NCBI RefSeq assembly: GCF_029784165.1
Contig: NC_073695.1
Location: 202,263,136 to 202,327,135 of the forward strand
Reading direction: 5' to 3'
DNA: 64,000 bases
Origin: Wyeomyia smithii
Lineage: Eukaryota > Arthropoda > Insecta > Diptera > Culicidae
The notes under the pieces are model-generated. The model saw only the letters and a program-made list of their open reading frames with translations, made no database searches and was not told the origin of the DNA. Position 1 is the stretch's first letter; each line of letters begins with the position of its first letter. The position numbers and the translations under genes are program-made. Below, in pieces: positions 49,081 through 60,820 of this stretch.

Positions 49081-49773
49081 GAGACCTGCAAAAAAACAAA
49101 CTAACAATGATCGAAAACAACTAAATTCGGAGCCAGGCTGAAAGCACGATTGGAAATAGAGAATATGAAACTGCCGATCTTTTAATTGCATCGAAAGCAC
49201 CGCGTGATGAATTGAAGAGCCGCAAGTTCGACATCATAGAGGTTCAGGATGTGTGCTGGAAAGATTTGAAACGAGCGTGCCGCTAGTTTCATAGAGAACC
49301 CTATCAAATGGTGGGAGTTAAATCGCCTGCAAGGTAGACAATGAGTGCTCGAATCAGAGGGAGTTACTGATGGGGTGTTAGATACTAATATTTTGACAGT
49401 CTAGGAAAAGGTTGGTTTCACTGATCAGTAAACGAAAATAATTATCGTATGGAAATCAACGTCAAGAATTTTTACAAACGGAAATTAAAAGAAATTAAGA
49501 AAATTCGAGGCTTGGCTGAACGAGAGAAAAAATAACTCTATCTTTCCCGTTCAGACCGCCGAACAGACAAGTCAGAAATTTCTAAAAAAATAAGTCAGTG
49601 AACCATAAAGGTTATTTTTATTAGTGATTTCCAAAAATAAAATCTTTGACCTAACAAAAAGTTATTTGTTTGATTTTATAAAACCGTGAGTCCAGTTGAT
49701 TGATTAAATTGTAAACGAAATCAAAACATGAGTCAGAAAAAATCAAATTATTAGTGAGGCAGAGCTAAATATA
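49081..49773. other. intergenic DNA
   Basis: Nothing recognised with confidence. Confidence 0.35.
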
Positions 49774-51882
49774 AAAAAATCACAGGAGGGTTGTGTGCAA
49801 AGCCACGACCGCAAGGTTGAAGTAGAATACTTTTACACAGCTCTACTTACGGCTGTAAATTAACCTACGGCCGGCGTATCGGTTCGCGCCGCTTATCGCG
49901 TTTAGCCTGGCAGACGCCTAATGCGCACGGCCAACACAATAAAAAGGTGTTTTCACACTGAAAATTAGACACGGCTTTACTGGAGTAGGTGTTGGCAAAT
50001 GCATCTACCGCTAATACCGCCGCTATCGTACGAAAAATGACGCGCGTCTAAGAACACCCGAACTGTTTCGCCGTGCCGCTTCCATTTACTTCCTTATTAA
50101 ATCGGCCTTAGGGAAGAACCGGCTGCACCTACCGCTGAGGCTGTAACCATACTGCTACTGGTACCCAAAGCTATTAACTCTTCAAATAAAATGTTTTATT
50201 TGTCCTCAAAAGAACAATTGGTCAATTCCATATCGGATATGATGCAATCGCATCTCTGTATTATTACCGACAGTAATATTCTTCTAAACAAAATGATCCA
50301 ACTTTTCCATTAGAGGAAGTGCCGGCTGATGTACCGCGAAAATCTCGCCCGATCGCTCGCGTTGGCGTTCAGCCTGGCAGAGGCCTGAGACGTGGTGACC
50401 AACCACAGGGCAAGTGATTTGTTTAATTTGAAGGCAGCCACAGGCGCGACCCGCTGCTATGGTCTGTTACTGCTGAGTGCCGATATCTGCTGTTACTGCT
50501 GTCAACGATGTGGACGGTCCATCCAGTTCACATTTCGACTAATGAATGTAGCTAGTTTTCCCAGAAACACTCTTTTATAGCCGAAGGGTGCTACGTAATA
50601 GGCCACGCCTTTCAGTTCAGGTTTACCATTTCCTTATGTTCTTTAGACGAATTATTCCAAAATTCGCATTTGATTTTTGTATCCAGCGAATAAACACCGA
50701 TGGGGCTCTCACACACGCAACGGTTTTAACCCGTATCTTGTTGCGGTTGGTAACATCAAACGATTTCGTTTGCTCGCTGTTGCGTGTTGCATCATGTTGC
50801 AACTTGGCAGCTGGGAGACGACGAAATTCTGTTTATGCTGATTGATTGAAGCGACTTCATATTAGCTCTGCATAGTCGAACTAACTGCTTTTGTGAATGC
50901 GTTCTAACAGGGCAGTTTATTATTCAATGTCGGTTATGCTGATCGCAGCCTTTGCGCTACAGTGGGGGTTTACTAAATAAAGTAAAAATTAGACATCTAC
51001 AACAGAATTTGATTGCATCCCGCACATAATGTCTGCTTGTGTTGATGCCAGAAAATTATTAACCTTCAATTATTCTTTTATTTGCCTTGAAAAAAGCATT
51101 TTGCGGTTCAAAATCGGTTGCTAATTACAACCTTTGAGCTGCCCTAACATTGGGGGAATTAAGATACACGGACAACATGCACTGTGGAAGCTATTTCACA
51201 TTCAGTAAATTCGACGGGTGCGACAGATTTCAATTGCTAGGATGCAACACAGAATGCTTGCTTGCGTTGACAAAAATTATTAACTTTCAATGACTTGATT
51301 ATTTGCCTTAAAAAGGCATTTTGATTTCCAAAATTGGATTTACTGATGGCAATCTTCATGCTGCCCCAACACGGGGGGAATAATGGCTGTCTGGCGGCAC
51401 ACGCTGAGAAAAACCGCGCTGCTCCTGAGACGTGGTGACCAACCACAGGTCTAGTGCTGCTGCTAAGGAAGGACGACTGCTGTTGTCGCTGTCTAGAACT
51501 ATTATGAGCGGCTCCGGCTGAAACAGGCTCTTATATAGGCCAAATAGCATGTTTTCAATTGCAAGGTATATGATCCTGTCGACCGTGCTTGGAAAGCAAG
51601 CATATAACGACCAATCAGAGGTCGAATTTTTCGTTTTGACAAGGCTTGACTATTTTCAATAGTACAACAGTGTGAATAATAAAATTACAATTATCTTATT
51701 TTGGGAAGAATCTTAGAAGATTTTCCAATCTATTGCTGCAAGAACGAAGGAAATCCATCGAATACTAACCGATTTATTAGCATTTGAAATTGGACATATT
51801 TTTCACTTTTTTCGGTTTTAGATTTTCATTTCACATCCCTATGTAGCCGAACTTCCTGAGAGAAGTATTCTACTTCAAAAAA
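49774..51882 (-). mobile_element. 2.1-kb promoter-bearing inverted-repeat element, copy 1
   Basis: The inverted repeat TTGAAGTAGAATACTT (left) and AAGTATTCTACTTCAA (right) sits near the ends. The left end has 45 further conserved bases beginning TCACAGGAGGGTTGTGTG. Copies 2 and 3 share both limits. On the minus strand there are two TATA modules: TATATAAG at 51537-51530 (with a CCAAT box on the opposite strand at 51611) and TATAAAAG at 50579-50572. A shared block CCTGTGGTTGGTCACCACG lies downstream of each. A CAAATAAAATGTTTTATTTG near-palindrome at about 50187-50206 could serve polyadenylation in either direction. No transposase; only open frames below 90 codons. Family unknown. Confidence 0.8.
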
Positions 51883-53045
51883 ACAGTTTCGTGAGTCGTT
51901 TACTGACGACCACGAAAAAAAGCGTTGGGAAGTTTTGGCCAGGATATTCGCTTCTTCAAAAGCGGACGACCCGCAGATTGACGGCCCACCTCGGCCAGCA
52001 CGCGAACCTCTACCATTTGTGGTTATCGCGGTGCAATTGATCGGACTAGGGCGATCCCCTGGTGGTATCCTTCGCCTCGTGGCTGCGTGCCACTAAGGGT
52101 ACACCCAGAGTGCGTGGTCAACGGTAGTGGAGTTCGGCCTCGCGAAGCACCACCCCGCCAACACGTGGATGCCAAGAGTCGCGAGTGGTCTGTCCGGGGA
52201 AAGACTACCACAGCCAGTGCGAATCGTCCAGACTCACGTCCCGGGAAAGAAGATTAATCAGTCCTGATCAGCCGCTCAAAGCCTTCCCATCGGAGCCGGT
52301 GGATACGCCGAGTAATCCACCCGTTGACACCTCTACCCGAATGGGACCTCGTGTCGTCACCACTGCAATCGCGGCGACCGAACAGTAGTACACTCGACCC
52401 GACAGGAGAACGACCTGCTCGTTCCAGGTAACCTGTAGCATCGAGACATGCTGTAAGTACGTCCGGACCTTTTTATTAAACACCGACACCCCCCCACCAC
52501 CACCATAGGGAAATAGTAGGGCATGAAGAAATTGTAAAAACAAAAGTGGAAAAGAGATTTTGCACAGATAGGGAGACTCACGTAACAGGGAAAAAGAAAA
52601 CATATAGTGACGTCACGTAAAGGAACTGGATTCTTGGGATAGGAGAAAGGTGTAGGGACAATAGTAAAATAAATCTCGTTTTGTGATAATAGAAATTTAC
52701 TTAGAATAACTTCAACCTTATCATTCTTTTTATCGCCTGCGAATATAACCACTTTTCATAAAAAAAAATAATAAAACAACTTTTAATGGTTCCAACAATC
52801 ATATCGTAGTTAAATAGAATATTTTTGTTGAATTTGGGAAATATTCCTGCTTTGCGAATTGAGGTCGATGAGTTTTGGGATAGTCGGGACTTTTAAGAGG
52901 TGGATCCTGCAGTAGGGTTGTACTGAGCTGGCAGGGCAAACTGATCCGTAATTCTTGCAGATGATTTTGGTCATCTGGCGCATAAGCTAGAATTTAGAGG
53001 CCCTACCAGGATCCCCTTTACAGATTCTATGGTACGTTCGATCCG
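51883..53045. other. mixed intergenic DNA, GC-rich left part
   Basis: The stretch at about 51950-52450 is GC-rich and looks like transposon 5' sequence, but I could not assign it. 52450-53045 is AT-rich and unassigned; the last part may already belong to the RTE remnant that follows. Confidence 0.35.
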
Positions 53046-53308
53046 GGATAGTTACACTATTTACCAGAGCTGCAGAACTCCATATAAAGAATAATTTCAC
53101 ACGTAGCTGGGGGCGCGAATACGACCGCTGCCCAACACATAATATCATTGTCGTTAAGGACTACAACATTCAGGTCACCAAGGGGGAGGAAATCGAACTG
53201 GTGATTGGAAAGTTCAGTAAGCATTAATTGACCAACGTCCTAGGACTTCGCTTCCGCTGTCTCCAAGAATGCCAAATCAACCCGTCTCCGCCAACCACGC
53301 TTGACACC

Positions 53309-53595
53309 TGGGTTCGAATCCCACCGCCGACATAGGTGTCGATGGTTGTGAGGTGGCGTGATCCACTCACAACCAACCCAACTGGTCCAGATCCAGTCCT
53401 AGCCGACACCGGGAGATTTTCTGAGGCGAAAAATCTCTGGGATCACTCCTTCCATCGCATGAGGAAGTAAAGCCGTTGGCGCCGGTCCGTTAATCAACGG
53501 GTCGTGAGTTAGGGTCCTGGATGGAGTCGCCTCCCCGGGCGTCGGTGATTGGCACAATAACAGTGGCGGAGCTAGACCGAAGGTAAATAAGCGAG
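53309..53595 (+). repeat. tRNA-derived SINE-like fragment
   Basis: Begins at a pol III B-box-like GGTTCGAATCCCACCGCC and runs through GGTGTCGATGGTTGTGAGG to CAATAACAGTGGCGGAGC and an A-rich end. No A-box half is seen, so the copy is 5' truncated or the boundary is earlier. It abuts copy 2 of the 2.1-kb element. Confidence 0.45.
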
Positions 53596-55554
53596 AAAAA
53601 ATCACAGGAGGGTTGTGTGCAAAGCCACGACCGCAAGGTTGAAGTAGAATACTTTTACACAGCTCTACTTACGGCTGTAAATTAACCTACGGCCGGCGTA
53701 TCGGTTCGCGCCGCTTATCGCGTTTAGCCTGGCAGACGCCTAATGCGCACGGCCAACACAATAGAAAGGTGTTTTCACACTGAAAATTAGACACGGCTTT
53801 ACTGGAGTAGGTGTTGGCAAATGCATCTACCGCTAATACCGCCGCTATCGTACGAAAAATGACGCGCGTCTAAGAACACCCGAACTGTTTCGCCGTGCCG
53901 CTTCCATTTACTTCCTTATTAAATCGGCCTTAGGGAAGAACCGGCTGCACCTACCGCTGAGGCTGTAACCATACTGCTACTGGTACCCAAAGCTATTAAC
54001 TCTTCAAATTAAATGTTTTATTTGTCCTCAAAAGAACAATTGGTCAATTCCATATCGGATATAATGCAATCGCATCTCTGTAATATTACCGACAGTAATA
54101 TTCTTCTAAACAAAATGATCCAACTTTTCCATTAGAGGAAGTGCCGGCTGATGTACCTGGAAAATCTCGCCCGATCGCTCGCGTTGGCGTTCAGCCTGGC
54201 AGAGGCCTGAGACGTGGTGACCAACCACAGGGCAAGTGATTTGTTTAATTTGAAGGCAGCCACAGGCGCGACCAGCTGCTATGGTCTGTTACTGCTGAGT
54301 GCCGATATCTGCTGTTACTGCTGTCAACGATGTGGACGGTCCATCCAGTTCACATTTCGACTAATGAATGTAGCTAGTTTTCCCAGAAACACTCTTTTAT
54401 AGCCGAAGGGTGCTACGTAATAGGCCACGCCTTTCAGTTCAGGTTTACCATTTCCTTATGTTCTTTAGACGAATTATTCCAAAATTCGCATTTGATTTTT
54501 GTATCCAGCGAATATACACCGATGGTGCTCTCACACACGCAACGGTTTTAACCCGTATCTTGTTGCGGTTGGTAACATCAAACGATTTCGTTTGCTCGCT
54601 GTTGCGTGTTGCATCATGATGCAACTTGGCAGCTGGGAGACGACGAAATTCTGTTTATGCTGATTGATTGAAGCGACTTCATATTAGCTCTGCATAGTCG
54701 AACTAACTGCTTTTGTGAATGCGTTCTAACAGGGCAGTTTATTATTCAATGTCGGTTATGCTGATCGCAGCCTTTGCGCTGCCCCTACAGTGGGGGTTTA
54801 CTAAATAAAGTAAAAATTAGGCATCTACAACAGAATTTGATTGCATCCCGCACTGTGGAAGCTATTTCACATTCAGTAAATTCGACGGGTGCGACAGATT
54901 TCAATTGCTAGGATGCAACACAGAATGCTTGCTTGCGTTGACAAAAATTATTAACTTTCAATGACTTGTTTATTTGCCTTAAAAAAGGCATTTTGATTTC
55001 CAAAATTGGATTTACTGATGGCAATCTTCATGCTGCCCCAACACGGGGGGAATAATGGCTGTCTGGCGGCACACGCTGAGAAAAACCGCGCTGCTCCTGA
55101 GACGTGGTGACCAACCACAGGTCTAGTGCTGCTGCTAAGGAAGGACGACTGCTGTTGTCGCTGTCTAGAACTATTATGAGCGGCTCCTGCTGAAACAGGC
55201 TCTTATATAGGCCAAATAGCATGTTTTCAATTGCAAGGTATATGATCCTGTCGACCGTGCTTGGAAAGCAAGCATATAACGACCAATCAGAGGTCGAATT
55301 TTTCGTTTTGACAAGGCTTGACTATTTTCAATAGTACAACAGTGTGAATAATAAAATTACAATTATCTTATTTTGGGAAGAATCTTAGAAAATTTTCCAA
55401 TCTATTGCTGCAAGAACGAAGGAAATCCATCGAATACTAACCGATTTATTAGCATTTGAAATTGGACATATTTTTCACTTTTTTCGGTTTTAGATTTTCA
55501 TTTCACATCCCTATGTAGCCGAACTTCCTGAGAGAAGTATTCTACTTCAAAAAA
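53596..55554 (-). mobile_element. 2.1-kb promoter-bearing element, copy 2 (internal deletion)
   Basis: Same ends and order as copy 1. About 157 bp are missing where copy 1 has 51027-51183: the sequence passes directly from GCATCCCGCAC to TGTGGAAGC, with GCAC present at both deletion edges. A four-base insertion (GCCC) lies near 54781. One arm of the central AATAAA palindrome reads AATTAAA. It lies inside an older RTE remnant. Confidence 0.8.
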
Positions 55555-56428
55555 ACCACGTGTTGATTCATGGTCGGTACTTCTCAGATATCACCGACTT
55601 CAGAACTTACCGAGGCGTCAACAACGATTCAGACTGCCCAGTGATGATCTTTATTCACCCAAAATTCTCCGTTATCAATAGCACTCAATAATAGGAAGCA
55701 ATTCGAAGTCGCCGAAAACTACTCGAACATTCTTGCGCTACTAGAAAAGAGTGAGCTGGCTATAGCCCCTCTCCAAGACTGTCAGAGCACCATAAAAACA
55801 ACCATCAACGACGTAGCAGAAAACGTCTTGAGTTATGTGAAATAAAATTGACAAAATGAGTGGTTCGATGTAGTAATCGGCAAAGACGCTGTTGAAACGA
55901 AACTTATCAAGCTGCAAACGTGGAAAATTATTAAGCTGGCCTTGTAAAAGGTCGGTAAACAAGGAAGATTACGAACGAGAACAGTCTTACCTGGGAAATT
56001 GAACCGACTTATCAAGCCCACCGTCGATGGAATCCGGTACTGTATGGGGATATCCAGTCCATCCAAATTCCGCTGGGGACTTCATCAAGGCGACAATCTC
56101 TCCGGTATGTTTTTATACAACGCGCTAGAAGGTGTTATGCGATGAGCGGCGTTCAGAATTTTAACCGATCCAGTCGATTTATCAGCTTTGCGGATGACGT
56201 GGATTATGTGGGCAGAGCATTTGAAACGCAGGCAGACCAGTACATCAGACTTAAGCGTGCGACAGAGATGGCTATATTGAAGATAATATGTCCAAAACGA
56301 AGTACATGCTGGCTGGTGGAACTGAGCCCGCTCAGGCAGTAGTATGACGATCGACGACAGAGAGTTCGAGGTAATCGTCGAATTTGTCTACCTTGGTTGA
56401 CTGATAACTTTAGACAAAAATATCAGTT

Positions 56429-56617
56429 GTATATACCTCCCCAGTCGAGGTACGATGGCCTAACAAGCCAGTCGTTGTAGGTTCGAGTCTTGACTCGGGA
56501 GAGACTGTTAGCGTCAGTAGGATCGTAGCGCTGGCTCCGCACGGTTGACTGCGAAGTCTGTGTATAGTAAACAGAAGGTCAAGTTTCGAATCGGAATGTA
56601 GCACCCAAGGCTTTGCT
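56429..56617 (+). mobile_element. tRNA-derived SINE, copy 2, with target duplication
   Basis: Flanked by TATCAGTT at 56421-56428 and 56618-56625. Contains the GATGGCCTAACAAGCCAGTC block, the B-box-like GTAGGTTCGAGTC and the GGATCGTAGCGCTGGC block, as in copy 1 at 6686-6893. The 189-bp element interrupts the RTE remnant between its YLG block and its C-terminal region. Confidence 0.75.
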
Positions 56618-57159
56618 TATCAGTTTTATGATTCGGAGGCGTAATATCAACGGAAGTTGTGCCTACTGTGAGCTCCATAAGCATCTGCGGCCGAATAGCT
56701 GCCCTCATATAAGGTACAAGACGCTCAAAAGATCGGTTGTCCTCTATGGGCATGAGAAGTGGACATTGCTCGAGAATGATCTACGAGCAATCGGAGTTTT
56801 CGAACGATGGGTGTTAATAACTATCTTCGGTGGCGTGCAGAAGAACAGTGAGTGGCGGCAAACTCGCTGGCGAACCCAGTATCTTGAAGATGATCAATAC
56901 CAGAAAGATACGTTGGATAGGACATGTTGCACGAATGCCGGACAACTACTGTGCAAAACTAGCATTCGCTAGAAATTTCATTGGTACACGACGAACCGCA
57001 AAGTGATTGGACCCAGTGGAGCATAACTTGGCAAGTATTGGACCACGGAATTGAGGAGATGCGTCCGAGTTCGTTGAGGGTTTTTTTCTCAAGTAAAACT
57101 TCATTTAATGTTTGTTATTATTGAATAATAAATTCTCTTTTGAAATCGTATTTTTCTAG

Positions 57160-59258
57160 CAAAACAGTTACAATGCATCAATCGTCTCAATCCCAACCAG
57201 TGACCAAAAGGAATCCACTCCAGTGCGAGATAAATGGGGCAAAGATGTCGAGTTCATGCTGTCCTGCATAGCGTACTCCGTTGGGTTCGGCAACGTGTGG
57301 AAGTTCCCCTACACCGCACTGAAGAACGGCGGAGGTGCCTTCCTGATTCCCTACCTGGTGGTTCTTTTTATCGTCGGACGACCGATCTACTATCTCGAGA
57401 TGGTGATGGGTCAATTTTCCAGCCGAGGTTGCGTAAAACTGTACGATCTGAGTCCTGCTATGCGAGGTAATTGTGGTGCCATTGAAAATTAGAAAGGTCT
57501 ATTGCAACCGAGTTATTCAAATTTTAGGAATAGGGATAGGCCAATCCATTGCCATGTTTGTCGTAATGACCTACTATACACCAGTATTAGCCATCACCTT
57601 CCGCTATTTGGTGGCATCTTTCAGCGTTGAACTGCCTTGGGCTAAATGTGATCCAACGTGGCCAAACTGCATAGATTCCGACTTCGTCGGGCAAACCACA
57701 TCGAACGCTAGTATTCCACTGAAGGCATCCGCTGAGCTATATTTTCTGTGAGTTAGGACAATGTAAAAATAACTATAACTAACATGAACTAATATTATTC
57801 AACAGTAACTCGGTGATGCACAAAAACAACTCTCTCTACGAAGGCATCGGAACACCCGATTGGAAGCTGGTATTGTGTCTCGCCTTCTCCTGCCTGTGTG
57901 TGGCTACAATGCTCATAAAAGGCATCAAGAGTTCGGGGAAAGCGTCCTATTTTTTGGCCATTTTCCCATACGTTATCATTCTTATCCTACTGATTCACGC
58001 CTGCACACTGGAGGGAGCTTTTGATGGAATTTTGTACTTTCTGACGCCACAGTGGGATCAGCTGTTAAACGTTACCGTGAGTGCGCCTGTAGATATTCTC
58101 TGAAATTCGCACGTGTTACTCTTGGTTTTTCTTCACACAGGTGTGGTATGAAGCTGTTACACAATGTTTCTTCTCGCTGTCGGTTTGCTTTGGCGGCATT
58201 ATCGCGTACGCATCGTTCAATAATTTTTCCAACAATGTATACAAGTAAGTTAACTTATTAATATGCATCAGAAAGTTATGTGAGTTATGAATTACTCCAT
58301 TAGAGATGCGATGATTATTTCCTGGCTGGACACCCTTACGTCCATAATTGCTGGCTGCATCGTGTTTGGAGTTATCGGAAATCTGGCCTATGTGACTGAG
58401 CAGCATGACATTCAGCAAGTGGTGAAAAGTGGTGCAGGTCTGACGTTCATGACCTATCCGGATGCGATTGCCAAATTTGATCTACTGCCCCAGCTCTTTT
58501 CGGCACTGTTCTTCCTGATGCTTTTTATCGTTGGTTTGGGCAGTAACTTAGGTGTGACTACCAGCATTGTGACGGCAATTCGTGACCAGTGTCCGGGTTT
58601 AAAGAACTGGCATGTCGTAATAGGAGTCGTTGGAACAGGGTTCCTGTTTGGGCTGATGTACTTGACCCCCGGTGGATTAGATCTGCTTGATCTGTTGGAT
58701 TACTACGGTGCAAAGTATGTGACCTTGACCCTGGCAGTTTTCGAGCTGGTGACCCTAGCTTGGATCTACGGAGTGGATCGCATCTGTCGGGACATCAAGT
58801 TCATGTTGAACCGCAGCACAAGTTTGTTTTGGCGAATATGTTGGGGCATTGTAACTCCCTTGGTTACGATGCTCATCCTGCTGTTGAGCTTCGTCGAGTA
58901 CGAAGCTTTTGCGGTTCCAACTGGCTACAATGGTTAGTAGACATGAAATGTTTACGAGAATTTCAATTTATTTTATACCACTCCGTTCCGCTGCATTGCA
59001 GTTCTAGGCTGGTGCATTTACATCATCGCCATTCTCCAGCTGCCGGGCTGGGCTTTGTACGCGGCATTGCGGCTCAGTTCAAAGACACTGGACTCGATGA
59101 TTGAGTCCGTAAGGAAGTCATTCCGTCCGCTGTCCGAATGGGGTCCGGAGATGGTGGAGACTCGACTTCGCTATCAGGAAGAGCTAGAGCAGCACCACAC
59201 AACGACGCCACGCGATCGAAATGTCAGCCACGCAATCAGGCGGAAACTTTTTAGCTGA
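57160..59258 (+). CDS. SLC6 nutrient amino acid transporter, gene 3 (5' exon missing)
   Basis: Exons are 57160-57466, 57528-57747, 57806-58076, 58141-58244, 58304-58932 and 59002-59258, all GT-AG with introns of 58-69 nt, giving 595 residues. The product is a 12-TM Na+-coupled amino acid transporter like gene 1: TM1 SVGFGNVWKFPYTALKNGGG, TM2 with GRPIYYLEMVMGQFSSRGC, loop 2 with an NAS sequon, TM6 CFFSLSVCFGG, TM7 SWLDTLTSIIAGCIVFGVIG, TM8 GSNLGVTTSIVTAIRDQ, and a WGPEMVETRLRY tail. The exon at 57160 opens in phase 0 after a TTTCTAG acceptor (QNSYNASIVS), so the start Met lies upstream and was not found. An extra intron at the VT/VW junction is absent from gene 1. The exon covering TM7-TM11 is 629 nt in both. 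Confidence 0.88.
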
Positions 59259-59433
59259 ACTATGTTAAACACGATCCAACTGAATAGAAATTCGAATATA
59301 TTGAACTTTATTCACGAATTCATCGTATCATATCAATATTAAATCAATCGATTCTTCTGATATAGTTTTTGTTTAACGTAAATTAAATTAAAATTAAATT
59401 GTACCTGAAAATACATTTTCTATAAAAACAACA

Positions 59434-59439
59434 AATAAA
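59434..59439 (+). terminator. AATAAA polyadenylation signal, gene 3
   Basis: AATAAA lies 176 nt after the stop of SLC6 gene 3 in AT-rich DNA; it is the likely transcript end. Confidence 0.45.
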
Positions 59440-60820
59440 ACAATTCCCGAACTGCCACGGCAAAATTTATTACCAAAATGAAATTTCCTTGTTGATACAT
59501 CTCATTAAGTACATAATATTTAGCCTCATATATGCCAGTTTCATAGGCTTTCGAAAAATGAATATCAAATCAATGGTAATATTTAAAGAGCGCTTCATTT
59601 TCATGTATCAAAATAACTTTGAACTTTGAAGTGGAACCTAGATTCACTGCACAATTTTATTATATTGGTGTTTATTACGGGAGTCACTTCGCGGTGAAAT
59701 CAGAGTGAAGTGATTAAAAACCTATTACGGAACTCTCGTAAGTGAGAAAAACGTCGCAAATTGACATCTGTCGTGAAATCTGGGTTATTATGAGTGTCAC
59801 AGAGTGAAGTAAAAACGGAAAAAGCGACGTTTCGCGTGGAGTTATTTCACGGCCATTTTGAACGGTGAAATGATTTCACGCAGATAGGGAAGTTTAAAAA
59901 TCGATTGATTTGTGATCTAGTGATAATATATATGGGATTTATTTTCCAGTGACAAGGCGACTCTTTTTTTTTTCTTGAAAAAAATCGATTGTCCTCATAT
60001 ATTCATACATATTCCAAGTTTTTTGCTTTTATACGTGACGTAATTTGCGATATGGAGAGATTTGAGTAATTTTGCATCCACTCGTACACGTTTAAGATCA
60101 TGTAATAACTGCAAGTTATAAGATTTGCGTAAACCCAGCTAGGGCAGTCGTATAGTGTTTCACCACAAAAACTCCCCAATAACAATCAAGGACACACTCA
60201 ATGGGGAATCCAGTTTGACGGGAATACTGTATAGGCGCACTTTGGAATACAAATAAGTTTGCAACAAAAGGCGATGATCTCCCCTTCAAATGCTGTAAAA
60301 CTCTTTCAATGTCAAATAATGTGGTTAAAGGATGCCCAATTAGTATGCAATTGAAAATTTCTGGCTGAATATTTCCATCCCAAATGTATCATGTATCATT
60401 TTGAAATGTGAAGTAAAAATAACCCTGGTCATGGTCAAAAGACCACCACTGAGAAAATACATCCTGCATTGAGCTTAAACTTCACTACCATAATATAGAC
60501 GCAACTGAGCAAACATAAATACACCAAAAATGTACAACATTGTTCATTGTCATGTCGAAGCTTCACACTGGTGTTGGCTGTGAAACGCTTCAGAAATAGA
60601 TTCCAACTGATTCGAGAGCTCGTCATTAAGCAAACATTGTAGATGAACGGCATTCTGCCACCTGTAATAACTACCTTCTTGACGTTTAGAATAGATTTTA
60701 CGATGAGCAATTATACATACGAGTGATATCATACGTGCAATCATTACTACTTCCGAGGCATTTGAGGGTCTACGGCACTGCCATAAATGAAGAGTGGAAT
60801 ACTTTCGCATTAGCTGAATG
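59440..60820. other. intergenic DNA
   Basis: No gene recognised. A stretch at about 59675-59890 has repeated GTGAAAT and CGTTTCGCG-type blocks in both orientations (GAGTCACTTCGCGGTGAAATC, GGTGAAATGATTTCACG) and may be a decayed inverted-repeat element. Confidence 0.35.

Larger units (their letters stand above)
53046..57060 (+). pseudogene. RTE-type LINE remnant interrupted by three insertions
   Basis: Plus-strand pieces in RTE order. The endonuclease is at about 53130-53308 (NIIVVKDYNIQV, EEIELVIGKFSKH) and continues at 55556-55650 (GRYFSDITDFRTYRGVNNDS). RT is at about 55970-56400 (FISFADDVDYVGRAF, MSKTKYMLAGG, FEVIVEFVYLG). The C-terminal part is at 56630-57050 (VVLYGHEKWTLLENDLRAIG, FGGVQKNSEW). 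The gaps are filled by a SINE-like fragment, copy 2 of the 2.1-kb element, and a SINE at 56429-56617. Frames are also broken by point changes. The LINE is the oldest layer here. Confidence 0.7.

Noticed and set aside
50392..50580. Plus-strand frame of about 62 codons conserved in the three 2.1-kb elements (also at 54214 and 61439)
   Set aside because: The copies are nearly identical in DNA, so conservation carries no information. The frame opens with GTG rather than ATG, runs against the promoter modules, and resembles no protein I know.
51237..51446. Minus-strand frame of 69 codons downstream of the TATATAAG module
   Set aside because: It has no ATG at its start, only an internal one leaving about 40 residues, and no recognisable domain. 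It could be a short peptide, but the sequence alone does not support it.
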